The notes under the pieces: model-generated | Databases searched by the model: none | What the model was told of the DNA's origin: nothing | What the model saw: only the letters and a program-made list of their open reading frames with translations | Assembly: GCF_003386095.1 (NCBI RefSeq) | Contig: NZ_QREG01000016.1 | Coordinates: forward strand, 62,001 to 126,000 | DNA: 64,000 nt | From: Marinoscillum furvescens DSM 4134 | Lineage (GTDB): Bacteria > Bacteroidota > Bacteroidia > Cytophagales > Cyclobacteriaceae | Direction: 5' to 3' | Position numbers and translations under genes: made by a program | In this document: positions 11,501 through 20,583 of the stretch, piece after piece | Layout: each line of letters begins with the position of its first letter | How positions within the stretch are numbered: the stretch's first letter is position 1

Positions 11501-12763
11501 TCCTGGACTGAATCTACAATTACACACAGTAACGAACCATTGTTTGGTGACGAATTGGCTACTATTAGCCTATCCACTTCTCAGGGAGGAACCTATGTGG
11601 AGTGGGATGTCACTGACTATGTTGCTATAGAAAATGGGTTGGATCAAACTGTAACCTTCTGCGTGCGAGACACAGCGCTCACCAATGTTGGTATAGATTT
11701 TTACACGAAAGAAAGTGCAGGAAATGAACCTCAACTTCAGATCACCTATAAACCAGGCAGTGGTGGGAATGCTTCGCCTTCTACGTCAATTACCGCACCA
11801 TCCAACGGAGCAACATTCACAGATGGAGATAACATTACCATTACTGCAAGTGCTTCGGATACTGACGGCACTGTGAGTAAAGTGGAGTTTTATCAAGGCA
11901 CTACCAAACTCGGAGAAGACCTTACTTCCCCTTACAGCTATACCTGGAACACAGTAGGAGCTGGAAACTACGACCTCACCACAGTAGCTACTGATGATTT
12001 GGGAGCAACCAGCACCTCATCTATTGTAAGCATCACAGTAAATAGTAGCAGTGGACTAAGTGTCGGATCTATCTATCAAATCACAGCCAGACACTCAGGC
12101 AAGGCCATGGAAATAAAGGATGCCAGCAATGCAAATGGCGTGGAGGCCGTTCAAAACCCATACACCGGAGCTACCAATGAGCAATGGGAATTGGTAGATG
12201 GTGGATCAGGACTATTTAAACTTAAAGCCGTACACAGCAACAAGTATCTGGAAATTAAAGACGCCAAGTCCGACGATGGCATGGAGGCCGTTCAAAGTAG
12301 TAACAGCTCTTCCAATAATCAAAAATGGGACCTCTCAGATTTGGGTAATGGCTACTACAAAATAGTCAATCAAAACAGTCTCAAGGCATTGGGTGTCCTG
12401 GATGGGAAAACTGGAAATGGAGAAAAGGTAGTTCAGTACAATTATTCTGGAAGCAATTCTATGCAATGGGATTTTCAGCTGGTTTCATCTGGATCTAGAA
12501 ATGGAGTGGAAACCCAGCAAGAGATGACGCCTACTGTTAGGGTCTATCCAAATCCAGTTTCTGAAGTCTTGCACATTGAGTTGCCAGCAATAGAAGAATC
12601 AACGTTTATTAACGTTTTCAATTTTGCAGGTCAACTCTTGATGAATCAAAAGCTAGAAGATACCAGTACCGAACTTCAAGTTCAAGACTTACCAGCTGGT
12701 ATTTATCTGCTGGAAATCAGAAATCATCAGGAGGTGATCGGTCGAGTAAAAATCCGTAAATAA
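8558..12763 (+). CDS. Secreted multi-modular alginate-lyase-fold enzyme with CBM and T9SS domains
   Basis: 1401 residues with a signal peptide ending near GHAQ (residue 26). Modules in order: DNRLRE/CBM96-like (~27-190), an alginate-lyase-type (alpha/alpha) toroid of the PF05426 kind (~200-540; WAITGDTRHADK, NGDAGRHGNQDA, SRDQQHAFLGLGML), a CBM6-like domain (~650-800; VEAENYDFF), a Big_7 Ig domain, a second DNRLRE domain (~905-1075), a second Big_7 domain, a ricin-type lectin (~1170-1310) and a T9SS domain (VYPNPVSEVL). The toroid fits PL38- or PL5-like lyases cutting glucuronan, alginate or similar uronides; the exact family is not settled by eye. It sits 281 bases after the haloperoxidase fusion and is the last gene of the plus-strand block. 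Confidence 0.75.
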   Translation: MRKSYRFKLWVAMALTHLCLFYGHAQTDYVAAHDTYVNSTSANTNYGSNTSVVTKISGNTRHAFYKFDLRDITGTEISSAILKLNVKSVSATTTRSIYTVSYDHWNEHTLTWNNQPAIGSAIASTSISGSDDENYVTWDITSYVNTNVLADGLITILVSDPNADGTGVDFYTKENGTKAPILTVTPAGSTPPPTGTAFIHPGGLFKQSDLDRMKYMVEAGIEPYATSFEELKVNSYASYNYVVQGDPSFTRLVRNGENSSAYHGDANAAYHNALMWAITGDTRHADKCVEIFNAWKNLTFVGGIPLDAGIFAWKMVEAAEIIKSTYSGWLATDVQAFQDMLVYPGYSDTGVPAAVNSTTVGSFYWRILNGDAGRHGNQDAIAFRAMLVMGVFLDNRKMYDRAYLYFTSQPGRTDDIPMPTGPSPSGSQISDNQYYTLYNYVGSQGTIDNYGYNGAIEHYIFENGQCQEASRDQQHAFLGLGMLAGVADVAWNQGNDVWSVLDNRMLKGFEYMSKYNTSYLESYPDQPSPWEPTVASGEFIQRLDRTGRWYSKAINPYFDSNFNDVSRGVFPGKRPVYEQAWAHFDVRMGLGDSAVWTKRGRDVAIAEAGYEGLGFSLDHPGWGALCFRRPIWAAGDPISGFSNDVPNFNIHNLPATVEAENYDFFTADGEGRTYHDLTPTNTGAEYRTDGVDIEVASEGSYALTSLESGEWLTYTCNVAQPGTYQIDVRYAASAGTGTIKFASNGADITTETSLPATGGMTTWAIHTISSSVNLGPGLNVIRIYIGGTSNAYKLNSFTTTLVQANLAPSVSITSPTTGSSATEGDSMVITATSSDSDGTVDKVEFFVGTYKLGEDTVAPYEATWNYLPAGTHNITAIATDNYGESNTSSVVNLTVNASGTTPQNSTLISSDDSYVHTGNSGTNYGSDISAVTKWSVLDHRYAFYKFNLSSINGAVSSATLRLKIKGIGGNSIRAVYLVEDDSWTESTITHSNEPLFGDELATISLSTSQGGTYVEWDVTDYVAIENGLDQTVTFCVRDTALTNVGIDFYTKESAGNEPQLQITYKPGSGGNASPSTSITAPSNGATFTDGDNITITASASDTDGTVSKVEFYQGTTKLGEDLTSPYSYTWNTVGAGNYDLTTVATDDLGATSTSSIVSITVNSSSGLSVGSIYQITARHSGKAMEIKDASNANGVEAVQNPYTGATNEQWELVDGGSGLFKLKAVHSNKYLEIKDAKSDDGMEAVQSSNSSSNNQKWDLSDLGNGYYKIVNQNSLKALGVLDGKTGNGEKVVQYNYSGSNSMQWDFQLVSSGSRNGVETQQEMTPTVRVYPNPVSEVLHIELPAIEESTFINVFNFAGQLLMNQKLEDTSTELQVQDLPAGIYLLEIRNHQEVIGRVKIRK

Positions 12764-12783
12764 ACGATCGCATAATTAAAAAC

Positions 12784-12823
12784 AACAATAAAGGACCCCA
12801 CAAAACCGGGGTCCTTTATTGTT
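12784..12823. terminator. Two-way Rho-independent terminator
   Basis: A perfect 16-bp stem (12784-12799 with 12808-12823) encloses an 8-base loop. The ends are rich in A on the left and T on the right, so it can stop transcripts from both strands. It lies exactly between the convergent genes ending at 12763 (plus) and 12844 (minus). Confidence 0.93.
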
Positions 12824-12843
12824 TTCGACAATCTCAACTCACT

Positions 12844-14481
12844 TCAAATTCCAGCAATATGACTGGTGAGATTATCGTCTCTTTCAAGGCCCATTTTCTT
12901 TCGGATCCTATGCCGGGATATATGTACGCTATTGACCGAAATCCCCAATAGGGAGGCCATTTCCTTACTATCAAAATTGAGCTTGATGAGGGCACAATGC
13001 CTGTGCTCTGTGGGGGTAAGGTCAGGATGCCGGGCTCTCAACCTTTCGTAAAACCTCGTATCCACTTCTATGAATCGCTTGTTGAAATGCTCCCACATAT
13101 CCTTGTTCCCCTTGGATACCCGTGCTTTCATAGCCCGATAAGTGCCAGGTGATTCTTTTTTCAGCTCCTGCAGCAGCTCTTCCACCACTCTATCCTTTTC
13201 TATCATCTGCAAAGTATTGGCCGTGAGTTCTTTGCTTTTCACTTCCATAATGGCTCGTGCCTTCTCTCGATCATGCTCGGCCTCCATCTTAATCTGCTCT
13301 TGCTCTAGCCTGGAGTTTCGCAACTTTTTGCGCATCCTCAAGATCACTATAGTCACTATGGCTGCAAACAGTAAAAACCCAATCAGTAGCTTTAGCCTGG
13401 TCGCCGTGGTTTGGTTGCGCTCAATAATTAGATGCTGCTGGGCGATGAACTGATCTCGGGCGCGTATTTTTTCATCATGCTTATCTCTTATTCCAAAAAG
13501 CTGATTGTTGACAGCCGTTTTCGCGTTGAAAAGACTGTCAGTGATCGCTAATGCCTGCACCTGGTATTTATACGCACTGTCTGTCTGCCCAAGGATATGA
13601 TAGGTATCAGACAGCTTCTTTAGGATTTCCACTTTAGAGTCACCATGAGACTTGGACTTTTCCTGGCTTTCCAAACTATAGCGATAGTACCGATTGGCTT
13701 CCTCCAAATCTCCTCGCTGGTAATACATATCTCCCAAAAACAGACTCGTGAAAATTCTGTAGCTCAGAGATCTCTGCACGAAAAACGCATGAGCCTTACG
13801 CAAGTATTGCTCGGCGAGCTGCAGTTTATTTTGTTTTAAATAAATAATTCCCTTTTCAGCATCTATGAAAGCGGTATTGCTCGCTTCGATATTCTTTTTG
13901 ACTTTTACGGCCAGACACAAATCCAAATAGTCTAGTGCCTTTTCGTAAAACTCGGCCTTCCGATGTGTTACTGCCAGGGCATAGTAGATCTGGTTTAAAT
14001 CAACCGCTACGAACTGGTTCTCACCAGAAAGCAATTGACTCAGTTTCAGAGCGGTTTCGAAATTTGCAATGGCGTCATCATATTTTTCATAAATAGAATA
14101 AAGACCACCAAGGTCTTCATAGATAGTAATCAGGGAGATGGTGTCTGCTATTTCCTCAGCAAGTATTTGTGCGTCCCAAAGCTCATCAAACGCCCGATGA
14201 TAGTGCCCTTTATTTTTGTAAATATCTGAAATGCTCACCTGGCATTTGATCACCGCCACATCCCGAGAAAGAAATTGAAACTGTTCCATAGCCTGACGGT
14301 AGCTATTTAAAGCGCTATCTGGATATCGATCGTGAATTTCTTTTGCGGTCCTATAAAGCTCGTATGGGTCGGTATCTACCACATTGGCTAAAGCAACCAC
14401 TCTTGTATAACTAGTCAAAATGCAAAATCCTGAAAAAATGAGCACGCTGCTCCAGGAGTTTTTGAGTCCTTTCATCTTCAC
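12844..14481 (-). CDS. TPR sensor-regulator with LuxR-like C-terminal helix-turn-helix
   Basis: 545 residues. A signal anchor lies at the N-terminus, followed by a stretch of tetratricopeptide repeats (~55-320) that would face the periplasm. One membrane span (~363-382, LLIGFLLFAAIVTIVIL) leads to a charged coiled coil (~385-450) and a C-terminal helix-turn-helix (~480-545; LTPTEHRHCALIKLNFDSKE, then SVNSVHISRHRIRKKMG) resembling LuxR/GerE-type DNA-binding domains. Such TPR-membrane-HTH proteins are common in Bacteroidota as one-component regulators, but their ligands are mostly unknown. It is divergent from the secreted protein gene at 14679, with 197 bases between, so control of that gene is plausible but not shown. 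Confidence 0.78.
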   Translation of the reverse strand: MKMKGLKNSWSSVLIFSGFCILTSYTRVVALANVVDTDPYELYRTAKEIHDRYPDSALNSYRQAMEQFQFLSRDVAVIKCQVSISDIYKNKGHYHRAFDELWDAQILAEEIADTISLITIYEDLGGLYSIYEKYDDAIANFETALKLSQLLSGENQFVAVDLNQIYYALAVTHRKAEFYEKALDYLDLCLAVKVKKNIEASNTAFIDAEKGIIYLKQNKLQLAEQYLRKAHAFFVQRSLSYRIFTSLFLGDMYYQRGDLEEANRYYRYSLESQEKSKSHGDSKVEILKKLSDTYHILGQTDSAYKYQVQALAITDSLFNAKTAVNNQLFGIRDKHDEKIRARDQFIAQQHLIIERNQTTATRLKLLIGFLLFAAIVTIVILRMRKKLRNSRLEQEQIKMEAEHDREKARAIMEVKSKELTANTLQMIEKDRVVEELLQELKKESPGTYRAMKARVSKGNKDMWEHFNKRFIEVDTRFYERLRARHPDLTPTEHRHCALIKLNFDSKEMASLLGISVNSVHISRHRIRKKMGLERDDNLTSHIAGI

Positions 14482-14678
14482 AATAGTCTAATATTCAAAA
14501 CTACCTCATCTGCGTGGAGACTAAGTAATTGTAAGGTCGGATTTGCGCCACAGTAAAGTTCTTGTAAAGTGAAATTTGAGCTTCTCAGCACACCATCAGA
14601 CTACATTTGAAACTCCTTGTGATTCTCGTAGGACAAAAGGAATGCTAAACATTACAATCAACAAAAAATGATGATACT

Positions 14679-17600
14679 ATGATTAGACTTATGCTCTGCT
14701 TTCTAGCAGTACTGTGCTTTTCCCAGGCGCATTCCCAGGCGCTGGGCTATGCTCAAAACAGAATAGCCATCAGTGCAGATGGCAACAATCAGCCAGACCC
14801 TGACACCTGGGGTGGCACCGTGACTGCAAGCGCACCAGCAGCTGATGCTGGCCAAACGTTCACATACAATTCTGCCTGGCAAAGAGGGGATGAAGATGAC
14901 TGGAGTGCAACACCTGCTGCGTTGGCCATGCTAGCAAATGCCGGGTTGGAAAGTAAACTAGTACACTACTCGTACAACAATTTTATCGGCTCTCCCCCAC
15001 ACACCTCGTCGCGCAATGTCATGAAAGAAGGTGTAGACGGAGCATTGGAGCGCTGGACAGATTTTGACGCTTCTGTTTTCTATGACGTCTCAGCCGACAA
15101 TGAAGCCGCCATCAATCATCTGGCCGACCAAATCAAAATATCAACGGAAAGTGACCCCTTGTACTTCATTTCTATGGGGCCATCTGAATTTCTATACCAG
15201 GCATTAGAAAAAGTAAAAGCTGATGGCAAAGAATCGTCTATCAACCACTTTCACATCATTTCGCACAGCAACTACAACGACAACCATATACGTAGGGAGC
15301 ATCACCGAAGGATCGAACATATACTGAATGACTTTCCAGTAAGTGAGGGTGTAAACTATACGCGGATCAAAGACCAAAACCAGTCTTCAAACCTTCATAA
15401 TGGCTGGAGTTCTTCTAAAGTAAACGGTGCTAAAAACTGGTCACCCTATCATTTTCTACGCGATCATTTTGATCAGGACTGTGTCTTTTTGTGGGACATG
15501 CTCAATGCAGATGCCAGCCTAAGCAAGCCTGATATTTCGGACGCTGGTATGGTTTGGTATCTATTAAACGATGATCAGGATGGCAACCCAGGCAAACTGA
15601 AAACAAAATTTATCAATGGTATAAAGCCAGGAAGCAATCCCGAACCCGATGGCTATTGCCCGGCCACAGAAATCTATGAAACAGATGGGCTCCTTGTCTT
15701 TGAAGCAGAAAGAATAGCGCTAAAAGGCGATTGGAAGCTCGGTACAGATGAAGAACATGCCTCCGGAGGAAAATACATCTATTACGATGGCCCTAACAAC
15801 TACCAAAATCAAGCAGCCAAAAATACCCTTTCCTATAGTTTCAAAATCAACACTCCCGGCTCTTACACCTTCAAGTGGTTCGTTCGACAAAATGAAGAGG
15901 AGCGCGGCAAGGTTGAAGGCAAGCAGGGAACTGATCTGAGCAATGATGCCTGGATCAGGTTTTCGGATGGCATAGGCTACTGGGGCTCTACGCAGATTAC
16001 TGATTTCATCAAATTTTACGGTCGCAGCGATCCAGGCTTTTGGTTACATGGCATAGGTGAGAAAGACCATAAGCACAACTGGGTGAATGTGAAAATCACC
16101 GAACCAGGCACCTACACTATGGAGATTGCCGGACGCTCTCATGGCTATCAAATTGACAAAATAGTCATGGCCAAAAACATCAACAACTGGGGCTCATATA
16201 CAGAAAAAACAGAAGCTCAAGCTCAGAAATACTGGTCTGAAACTGGCACCATAGATCCTACGTGTGAAAACCTGGTAGTAGAAGGCTGTGAAACCATACT
16301 GGCCAAAGATTTTACCAACCTAAATGTAGAGGGCTATGACCCGACCTCACTGGAGTGGAGAGTAAGTGTGACCTGGGACGGTGAAGCCAAACAAGTCATA
16401 AAATGTGATGGCACCAACGGGACCACCAGACCTGCAGCAGCAGAGGTAGTGTACGATGGCACTCCACAGGGCAATGCCACATTTATAGTACACGCCATGC
16501 AGGAGCCTGATGGCGAAAGCACCTATGAGGTCTATATCAACGGGACCAAAGTAGGAGAAAAACAGAGCACTTCCTCTTATGAAGAGACCCATGACATAGC
16601 TGATGAAAAGCTCAGGAATGCAATAGAAGAACTAAAAATAGAAACCCAAGCCCCTTTGAAGCCAGGTGACGTAATCATGGTTACTTCCAATCAGGTAACC
16701 AATGGCAAGGTCCCTGAAGGCGATAAAACCGCTACCGCCCGGGGAAGATGGCATGCTTTGGAGCTATGTGTAGATAAAAGCGAAGCTCCCATTAAAGAAA
16801 AAGTCGGCTTTACTTCCCCTCCAAAAGCCGTATCTAATGAAGCGCTTGAAATCCAGCTTACGCTTAATTACAGTGCCAATGAACAAAGAACGCTAAACGT
16901 AGAGCTTCAAAAACCTGATGGCTCATACATCACTGACCAATCGGTTACTGTAGAGAGAGGTTATGGTTCTAAAGAGGTAACCATCACACTGGAATCAAAC
17001 CTTGCCGTGGCTGAAGGTTATAAATTAATAACCGCTATGCGCCCAACGGGAGGAACATCTCAGGACAATATTACCACGAGTGAGGTCTTATTTGATGTAG
17101 TAGATGGCGAAGTTCCTCCTAACGAAGACAATATCAGTTTTGTGGATGTGCCCTCAGAAATATCCACCGATGACCTACAGATACCAATACGGATTAACTA
17201 CTCAGCCACTACTGATAGAGATGTAAATATTGAGGTAAAGGACGCAGTATATATCACCAACTCATTCATCACTGTTCCCGCATGCACAAATGACACCACC
17301 ATCATCATCAATTTCGAATCTAAATTAGACGTAAAAGACGGCTATCGGTTCATACTTGCCATTCGTCCAGTGGGTGGAGATTGGACTACCAATATCGCGA
17401 AAAAAGAAGTGTATTTCAATGTGGTCTCCTCCCCCAGTACGATCGCAACGGTAGCCATAGCTGAAGATTCAGTAGGCGTGGCTATAGACCAATCAATCAA
17501 ACTTACCAGCTCTACTACTCCAGAAGGAGAAGGCATAACCTGGTCCTCTTCGGACGCATCCATAGCTACGGTAGATTCTGAAGGAAACGTCACAGGGATT

Positions 17601-17945
17601 ACTCCAGGAGAAGCTACCATCAGAGCCGTCATTTCCAACAGCAACTATGACGAATGTAGTGTAACAGTCATAGAAGCCGATGTAGAAGACCCAAAAATAC
17701 TCTCAGCTACTTCTCAATCACCAGTAATTTTGTATCCAAACCCCGTACATGAGCATTTAAACTTCATCAATGAAGGCAAAACGGAAAAGGTATTTGTCTA
17801 CGACTTATCCGGCAATTTGCTCCTTCAACATGAGCCAAGGCAGGGTGTAAACTCCATATCTTTTGCAGAACTAACTACAGGAGTATATCTGGTAAACTTT
17901 AAACAAGACCTTGAGCATCGCTATGTAAGGATCATAAAAGAATAG
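14679..17945 (+). CDS. Secreted protein with nucleoside-hydrolase-like head, carbohydrate-binding and Big_2 domains, T9SS
   Basis: 1088 residues with a signal peptide ending near HSQA (residue 20). Residues ~20-330 (NRIAISADGN, DEDDWSATPAALAMLANAG, DPLYFISMGPSEFLYQAL) recall the nucleoside-hydrolase-like/DUF1593 fold of polysaccharide-degradation loci. This is a weak, memory-based match. Residues ~337-500 look like a sugar-binding beta-sandwich (FEAERIALKGDW). Another unnamed domain follows, then two related Ig-like repeats (~704-920; VGFTSPPKAVSNEALEIQ and ISFVDVPSEISTDDLQI), a Big_2 domain (~921-1005, ITWSSSDASIATVDSEG) and a T9SS domain (LYPNPVHEHL). The Asp-rich head keeps several acidic residues that could bind calcium. 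Its reaction is not known to me. Confidence 0.6.
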   Translation: MIRLMLCFLAVLCFSQAHSQALGYAQNRIAISADGNNQPDPDTWGGTVTASAPAADAGQTFTYNSAWQRGDEDDWSATPAALAMLANAGLESKLVHYSYNNFIGSPPHTSSRNVMKEGVDGALERWTDFDASVFYDVSADNEAAINHLADQIKISTESDPLYFISMGPSEFLYQALEKVKADGKESSINHFHIISHSNYNDNHIRREHHRRIEHILNDFPVSEGVNYTRIKDQNQSSNLHNGWSSSKVNGAKNWSPYHFLRDHFDQDCVFLWDMLNADASLSKPDISDAGMVWYLLNDDQDGNPGKLKTKFINGIKPGSNPEPDGYCPATEIYETDGLLVFEAERIALKGDWKLGTDEEHASGGKYIYYDGPNNYQNQAAKNTLSYSFKINTPGSYTFKWFVRQNEEERGKVEGKQGTDLSNDAWIRFSDGIGYWGSTQITDFIKFYGRSDPGFWLHGIGEKDHKHNWVNVKITEPGTYTMEIAGRSHGYQIDKIVMAKNINNWGSYTEKTEAQAQKYWSETGTIDPTCENLVVEGCETILAKDFTNLNVEGYDPTSLEWRVSVTWDGEAKQVIKCDGTNGTTRPAAAEVVYDGTPQGNATFIVHAMQEPDGESTYEVYINGTKVGEKQSTSSYEETHDIADEKLRNAIEELKIETQAPLKPGDVIMVTSNQVTNGKVPEGDKTATARGRWHALELCVDKSEAPIKEKVGFTSPPKAVSNEALEIQLTLNYSANEQRTLNVELQKPDGSYITDQSVTVERGYGSKEVTITLESNLAVAEGYKLITAMRPTGGTSQDNITTSEVLFDVVDGEVPPNEDNISFVDVPSEISTDDLQIPIRINYSATTDRDVNIEVKDAVYITNSFITVPACTNDTTIIINFESKLDVKDGYRFILAIRPVGGDWTTNIAKKEVYFNVVSSPSTIATVAIAEDSVGVAIDQSIKLTSSTTPEGEGITWSSSDASIATVDSEGNVTGITPGEATIRAVISNSNYDECSVTVIEADVEDPKILSATSQSPVILYPNPVHEHLNFINEGKTEKVFVYDLSGNLLLQHEPRQGVNSISFAELTTGVYLVNFKQDLEHRYVRIIKE

Positions 17946-17976
17946 GTAATCGGTAAATCGTCCACGATTATCCTTT

Positions 17977-18004
17977 GCCCCTGTCTGTAGCATACAGCAG
18001 GGGC
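17977..18004 (+). terminator. Probable terminator after the T9SS gene
   Basis: Arms GCCCCTG and CAGGGGC pair, continue through CTGTA/TACAG with one bulged T, and are followed by a T-containing run (TACTTCATTTT). It lies 31 bases after the stop codon at 17945. The T run is imperfect, so confidence is moderate. Confidence 0.65.
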
Positions 18005-18128
18005 TACTTCATTTTGGTTCTGGTATAGAAAAACAGACACCACCTCTCCTCAGCAACACCCCGTCTTACTTGCCCCAAACGAATCCTCCTACCTGGCAGA
18101 CCAGTAAGCAAAAACAAATGGCCTTCAC

Positions 18129-18173
18129 ACGTTTCCGGAAACGTTTCCGAAAATATTCTCATTTCCCGGAAAC
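18129..18173. promoter_or_regulatory. Cluster of LacI-type operator palindromes
   Basis: ACGTTTCCGGAAACGT at 18129-18144 is a perfect 16-bp palindrome. It overlaps a second one, GGAAACGTTTCC (18137-18148). A third, imperfect copy with arms TTTCC and GGAAA around one C lies at ~18162-18172. CG-centred sites of this kind are typical of LacI-family repressors, and the cluster ends about 47 bases before the lacI-like start, so autoregulation is likely. A -7-like element TATCTTTA lies at 18186-18193. Confidence 0.75.
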
Positions 18174-18219
18174 ACTTTTAGTACCTATCTTTAGCTTCTA
18201 CCAGACTTCTTGAAAGCTT

Positions 18220-19233
18220 ATGAAACATGTCACCATCAAGGATGTAGCCCGAGCTATGGGCTGCTCAGTATCTACGGTTTCGCGTGCATTTAATGACAAA
18301 TATGACATCCATCCCGACACGCGAAAACGCATCCTCGATATGGCCGAATCCATGGGCTACCGCCCCAACCCAATAGCTCGCAAGCTCATCAAGCAGCGGA
18401 GCTTTAACATAGGTATGATCGTGCCAGAGTTTGAAACGGCATTTTTCCCTAAAGTGATCATGGGTGCCCAGGAGGTATTGCAAGCACACAACTACCAGAT
18501 GATAGTAATGCAATCCAACGAATCGTGGGAGACAGAGCTCAAAAACGTGAAAATGCTGGTGGACAACATGGTAGACGGGCTCATCATTTCGCTTTCATCG
18601 GAAGATCAAAACCTGGACTACTATCAGGAGCTCTTGTCTCGCAAAATGCCCATTGTTTTTTTTAACAGAGTGGCTGACGAACTGAATGCCTCCAAAGTGC
18701 TTTTTGAGGATTACAACTGGGCCTTTTTTGCTACAGAGCATCTCATCACTCAGGGCATAAAAAAAATCGTGCACCTGGCCTCTCATGAGAAACTAAGTTT
18801 TGCCAAAAACAGAATTCAGGGCTTTCGTGATGCCCATTACAAGTACCGACTAGACCCTGGCCCTACGCTCAACTGTGGCTTTTCTGTGGAAGAAGGCGAG
18901 CGTGTTGCCCAGGAGCTGATTGATAAAAATGATATCCCTGAGGCCATTTTTGCGGCAAGCGACCTAAGCGCCATTGGTGCGATCAAGACTTTTAAAAGAA
19001 ATGGCTACCGCATACCTCATGACCTTCGGGTAGTGGGTTTTTCGGAATCCAGACTAGCAAGTTACATAGAGCCCCCACTCACGTCTGTAAGTCAGCCTAC
19101 CACACAAATAGGCAAAACCGCTGCAGAACTGCTCATTAAGGAGATAGAAAATGAGGTAAGTGTTCCGCAAACGGTCTTGCTAAATGGTAGATTGAATGTA
19201 AGAGCCTCATCTATGCCATCTATCCAGGCATAA
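18220..19233 (+). CDS. LacI-family transcriptional regulator
   Basis: 337 residues, normal family length. The N-terminal helix-turn-helix is clear (VTIKDVARAMGCSVSTVSRAFN, then the hinge helix NPIARKLIKQ), followed by a periplasmic-binding-protein-like sensor domain (IGMIVPEFETAFF, DGLIISLSS, AIFAASDLSAIGAI, RVVGFSES, PPLTSVSQP). It would bind operator DNA in the cytoplasm and release it, or be helped to bind, by a sugar or sugar acid. A palindrome cluster sits just upstream. It is convergent with the minus-strand operon ending at 19253, with only 19 bases between, so that operon (oxidoreductase, DUF1080, GH105, BNR_4) is a likely additional target; no matching palindrome was found in front of it. 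Confidence 0.95.
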   Translation: MKHVTIKDVARAMGCSVSTVSRAFNDKYDIHPDTRKRILDMAESMGYRPNPIARKLIKQRSFNIGMIVPEFETAFFPKVIMGAQEVLQAHNYQMIVMQSNESWETELKNVKMLVDNMVDGLIISLSSEDQNLDYYQELLSRKMPIVFFNRVADELNASKVLFEDYNWAFFATEHLITQGIKKIVHLASHEKLSFAKNRIQGFRDAHYKYRLDPGPTLNCGFSVEEGERVAQELIDKNDIPEAIFAASDLSAIGAIKTFKRNGYRIPHDLRVVGFSESRLASYIEPPLTSVSQPTTQIGKTAAELLIKEIENEVSVPQTVLLNGRLNVRASSMPSIQA

Positions 19234-19252
19234 TCCCGAGGCTTTCATTGGA

Positions 19253-20572
19253 CTATTTCAGTTCCCAGCCCGGCTCGTAGGCCCGGCTCCAGTTTTCATT
19301 CACTTTGGCATCATCGGTCTTGCCCGTTTTTGGGTCTATCGCAAATGACTTACCACTTCTGTAGGCCAGGTTTGCCAGTAGCGCCAGGTGGTTACTCTTA
19401 GCTGCATCTGCAATAGGTGCACGCAGTTGTTCCTTGCCTCTGATTGTCTCCAGCAGATTCACCACGTGGCGTGTGGTAGTATCTCCACCACCGCCCAGGG
19501 CCACACCGCTTTCATTGCTCACCTGACCACTGTCTTTGATGAGCTTGCCTCCACGATCAAACGCGCGGTACTTGCCACGGTCTACATATACCGTACCCTC
19601 GGTACCATAGATGATCGTGCCCCGGCCACCTCCGTAGGTATTGTAGCCATTTCGGCTTTTGCCGTCCCAGCAGATGGTCTTGTCACCCTCAAACTCAAAC
19701 GTGGCGTACATGGTGTCGTACATCTCCCAGCCATCGTCAGTATAGTGCTGCTTGGTAGCGTCTGCATGTACTGCTTTGGGGAAGTCTACCCCGAGTGCCC
19801 AGCGCCCTACGTCCAGCTCATGCACGGCATTGTTTCCGGTCTCGGCAGTGCCCCACTTCCAGCCATACCAGTGCCAGTTGTAGTTCCAGATGTCATGGTA
19901 GTACTCCTGACGTGGTGCAGGCCCCTGAAACAAGTCCCAGTTGAGGTCTGCCGGTGGTGCCTGCTTTACCTGATGGGGTACCTTTCCTCGTCGGTTGCTA
20001 TAAAAAGCTACTGCCTTGTAGGGCTTACCGATCAGTCCTTCATGGATGTCTTTGATAATACCTATGGTATGGCCCGATGAACGCTGCTGATTGCCCATCT
20101 GTACGTGCATTCCAGTGCGCTTTTGGGTGTCTACCAAAATTTCACCCTCTCTGGGGTTGTGCGAGCAGGGTTTTTCTACATACACATGTTTGCCAGCATC
20201 CATCGCCATGCATGCAGCAGGGGTGTGCCAGTGGTCTGGAGTGGCTACAAACACCACGTCCAGCTTCTTGTCCTGCAGCACCTTGCGGATGTCCTCCTCG
20301 GCTTTGACTTTGTAGTCTATCTTATCCTTTATGGCATTGAGTGCATTGGCTACCTGTGACTGCTTAGGGTCACATAGATAGAGCAGCCTGGTGTTGTACT
20401 CAGCGTCCAGCGCCGGATAGTAGCCTGGCACACGTCTGCCTAGTCCCATAAAACACATATTGATGCGGTCATTGGAACCGAGGATGCTGTTGTAGCTGGA
20501 AGCACTCATCGCAAAGCTCAGGCCTGCAGTGGCGAGTGTTCCTTTTTTAATAAAGTCTCTTCGTGTTGACAT
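19253..20572 (-). CDS. Gfo/Idh/MocA-family oxidoreductase with Tat signal
   Basis: 439 residues. It begins with a twin-arginine export signal (TRRDFIKKGTLATAG), so it should be exported folded with its cofactor. The Rossmann part contains MGLGRR and the EKP motif at residues 133-135, whose Lys is normally the catalytic residue that binds substrate. DHWHTPAA precedes it. The C-terminal part has the usual alpha/beta substrate domain (HELDVGRWALGVDFP). The family reduces or oxidises sugars with NAD(P), and some members are glycosidases or dehydratases acting through the cofactor. It is last in a minus-strand operon, 11 bases after the DUF1080 protein. Paired with DUF1080 (3-keto-disaccharide hydrolase), a role in oxidative 3-keto glycoside breakdown is possible. 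Substrate unknown. Confidence 0.9.
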   Translation of the reverse strand: MSTRRDFIKKGTLATAGLSFAMSASSYNSILGSNDRINMCFMGLGRRVPGYYPALDAEYNTRLLYLCDPKQSQVANALNAIKDKIDYKVKAEEDIRKVLQDKKLDVVFVATPDHWHTPAACMAMDAGKHVYVEKPCSHNPREGEILVDTQKRTGMHVQMGNQQRSSGHTIGIIKDIHEGLIGKPYKAVAFYSNRRGKVPHQVKQAPPADLNWDLFQGPAPRQEYYHDIWNYNWHWYGWKWGTAETGNNAVHELDVGRWALGVDFPKAVHADATKQHYTDDGWEMYDTMYATFEFEGDKTICWDGKSRNGYNTYGGGRGTIIYGTEGTVYVDRGKYRAFDRGGKLIKDSGQVSNESGVALGGGGDTTTRHVVNLLETIRGKEQLRAPIADAAKSNHLALLANLAYRSGKSFAIDPKTGKTDDAKVNENWSRAYEPGWELK

Positions 20573-20583
20573 GTTTAGGTTTC

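Noticed and set aside
19388-20080. 230-residue open frame opposite the oxidoreductase
   Set aside because: Shadow of the Gfo/Idh/MocA gene, which has a Tat signal and the EKP motif.
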